NCBI GenBank assembly: GCA_944386525.1
Contig: CALXBL010000004.1
Coordinates: 1 to 64,000 of the forward strand
Source: an uncultured Ruminococcus sp.
GTDB taxonomy: Bacteria > Bacillota > Clostridia > Oscillospirales > Ruminococcaceae
Direction: 5' to 3'
DNA: 64,000 nt
Shown here: piece by piece, positions 62,188 through 64,000 of the stretch
How positions within the stretch are numbered: position 1 is the stretch's first letter
Layout of the letters: each line of letters opens with the position of its first letter
Position numbers and translations under genes: made by a program
Notes under the pieces: generated by a model
What the model saw: only the letters and a program-made list of their open reading frames with translations
The model's database searches: none
Told to the model about the DNA's origin: nothing

Positions 62188-63117
62188 TCATTTTGCAAAA
62201 AGTTCTGTTGAAAGGTATCTGTCGCCGGAATCGGGGAGCAAAACAACTATATTCTTTCCCTTGTTTTCGCAGCGCTTTGCAAGCTCCAGTGCTGCATATG
62301 CCGCCGCTCCTGAGGATATTCCCACCATGATGCCCTCACATGATGCAATAGCTCTTGCTGCGTCAAATGCATCTTCTGCCGAAACTGTCACTACTTCATC
62401 ATAAACGTCCGTATCAAGAACATTTGGAATAAAGCCTGCGCCTATTCCCTGTATCTTGTGAGGTCCTGCCGCACCGCCGGAGAGAACTGCTGAAGCATTC
62501 GGCTCTACTGCAACTATTTTCACATCGGGATTTTTTTCACGGAGATATCTGCCAACTCCCGTGATAGTGCCGCCTGTGCCTACTCCTGCTACAAAAATAT
62601 CCACCTTCCCGTCAGTATCTGTCCATATTTCAGGTCCGGTAGTCTCGTAGTGAGCCTGTGCATTCGCCGGATTGCCAAACTGGTCTGGGATAAAGCTGCC
62701 CTGTATCTCCTTTGCAAGCTCCTGTGCACGCTCAATAGCCCCCTTCATACCCTTTGCGCCGTCTGTAAGCTCCAACTCTGCGCCGTAGGCGGCAATAAGG
62801 CGTCTGCGTTCCTCACTCATGGTTTCGGGCATTACTATTATCGCACGGTATCCCTTTGCCGCCGCCGCTGAGGCAAGACCTATACCTGTATTTCCGGATG
62901 TCGGCTCTATTATCGTACCGCCAGGCTTTATTTTTCCGGTCTTTTCGGCATCCTCAAGCATATACTTTGCTGCTCTGTCCTTGGCCGAACCGGTGGGATT
63001 CAGATATTCAAGCTTTGCAAATATCCTTGCCTCTGCGTCGTATGCTTTTTCGAAATTCACCATCTCCAAAAGCGGTGTATTTCCTACGAGCTGCTGTGAT
63101 GAGGTGTAGATTTTCAT
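62188..63117 (-). CDS. cysK: Cysteine synthase (O-acetylserine sulfhydrylase)
   Basis: A 309-residue PLP enzyme making cysteine from O-acetylserine, the product of CysE at 23 kb. The PLP lysine is in [11 protein letters not shown] (about residue 46); [10 protein letters not shown] binds the substrate carboxylate; [13 protein letters not shown] forms the phosphate loop; and the C-terminal [11 protein letters not shown] is family-typical. GGAGG lies before the ATG. It lies on the same strand as guaB, whose stop is 65 bases upstream. Confidence 0.95.
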   Translation of the reverse strand: MKIYTSSQQLVGNTPLLEMVNFEKAYDAEARIFAKLEYLNPTGSAKDRAAKYMLEDAEKTGKIKPGGTIIEPTSGNTGIGLASAAAAKGYRAIIVMPETMSEERRRLIAAYGAELELTDGAKGMKGAIERAQELAKEIQGSFIPDQFGNPANAQAHYETTGPEIWTDTDGKVDIFVAGVGTGGTITGVGRYLREKNPDVKIVAVEPNASAVLSGGAAGPHKIQGIGAGFIPNVLDTDVYDEVVTVSAEDAFDAARAIASCEGIMVGISSGAAAYAALELAKRCENKGKNIVVLLPDSGDRYLSTELFAK

Positions 63118-63139
63118 AATTTTTCCTCCTTAAAAGCAA

Positions 63140-63165
63140 CAGGGCTGCCCTCTGCGGACAACCCC
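63140..63165 (-). terminator. Possible terminator between guaB and cysK
   Basis: Minus strand GGGTTGTCC pairs with GGGCAGCCC including T-G wobbles that favour this strand; only a short T run follows after a few bases. Confidence 0.5.
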
Positions 63166-63181
63166 ATTTTATCATTGTTTA

Positions 63182-64000
<819 letters not shown>

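Overview
The window looks like chromosomal DNA of a fibre-degrading, low-to-mid G+C Firmicute of the Ruminococcaceae, most likely a Ruminococcus close to R. flavefaciens or R. champanellensis. The reasons are three secreted proteins ending in type I dockerins (a GH9 cellulase with CBM3c, an M6-type metalloprotease and a lysozyme/chitosanase-like SH3 protein), long Thr-rich linkers, strong AGGAGG ribosome-binding sites, many TTGACA-17-TATAAT promoters and a T-box riboswitch. The species is inference. I saw no tRNA, rRNA, CRISPR array, transposase or prophage genes.

Layout. 0.1-2 kb: an ECF sigma factor with an anti-sigma-like membrane protein carrying a Thr-rich extracellular stalk, preceded by a structured, apparently non-coding block. 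2-9 kb: a Wzx-type flippase and DeoD, a candidate small RNA with its own terminator, an orphan sugar-ABC ATPase (MsmK type), RsuA, NrdR coupled to a TIM-barrel isomerase. 9-25 kb: housekeeping genes (SecDF, Ung, a MetF / B12-activation protein / MetH operon, an AI-2E family transporter, RlmH, a WalJ-type hydrolase, MurA, a cyclophilin lipoprotein, a Cys T-box driving cysE-cysS, a SpoIID homologue).

25-36 kb: citrate synthase 1, a VCBS-like lipoprotein, a two-component system, YqhQ/PrmC, two tandem GT4 glycosyltransferases, RimO and PgsA. 36-43 kb is the most accessory part: the dockerin metalloprotease, a methyltransferase/flavodoxin pair, the dockerin lysozyme-like protein with a long structured leader, and divergently a glycogen phosphorylase whose 5' leader is a nearly fully paired ~94-nt hairpin. 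45-51 kb: a small membrane protein, a phosphopantetheinyl transferase with a glycerophosphodiesterase, citrate synthase 2, PspA with an overlapping 50-residue membrane protein, and a coiled-coil protein.

51-57.5 kb is a surface-glycan operon on the minus strand: initiating sugar-phosphate transferase, mannose-1-P guanylyltransferase, GDP-mannose 4,6-dehydratase, two GT4 enzymes and a GDP-4-keto-6-deoxymannose reductase, which together suggest GDP-D-rhamnose supply. 57.8-60.2 kb is the GH9 cellulase. 60.3-62.1 kb holds three tandem zinc-ribbon/DUF4190-like membrane proteins, two with Tyr/Asp repeat tails. The window ends in cysK and the 3' part of guaB. The points most worth a second look are the structured RNAs (1.6-1.9, 4.36-4.52, 42.2-42.4 and 42.75-42.88 kb) and the non-cellulolytic dockerin proteins.
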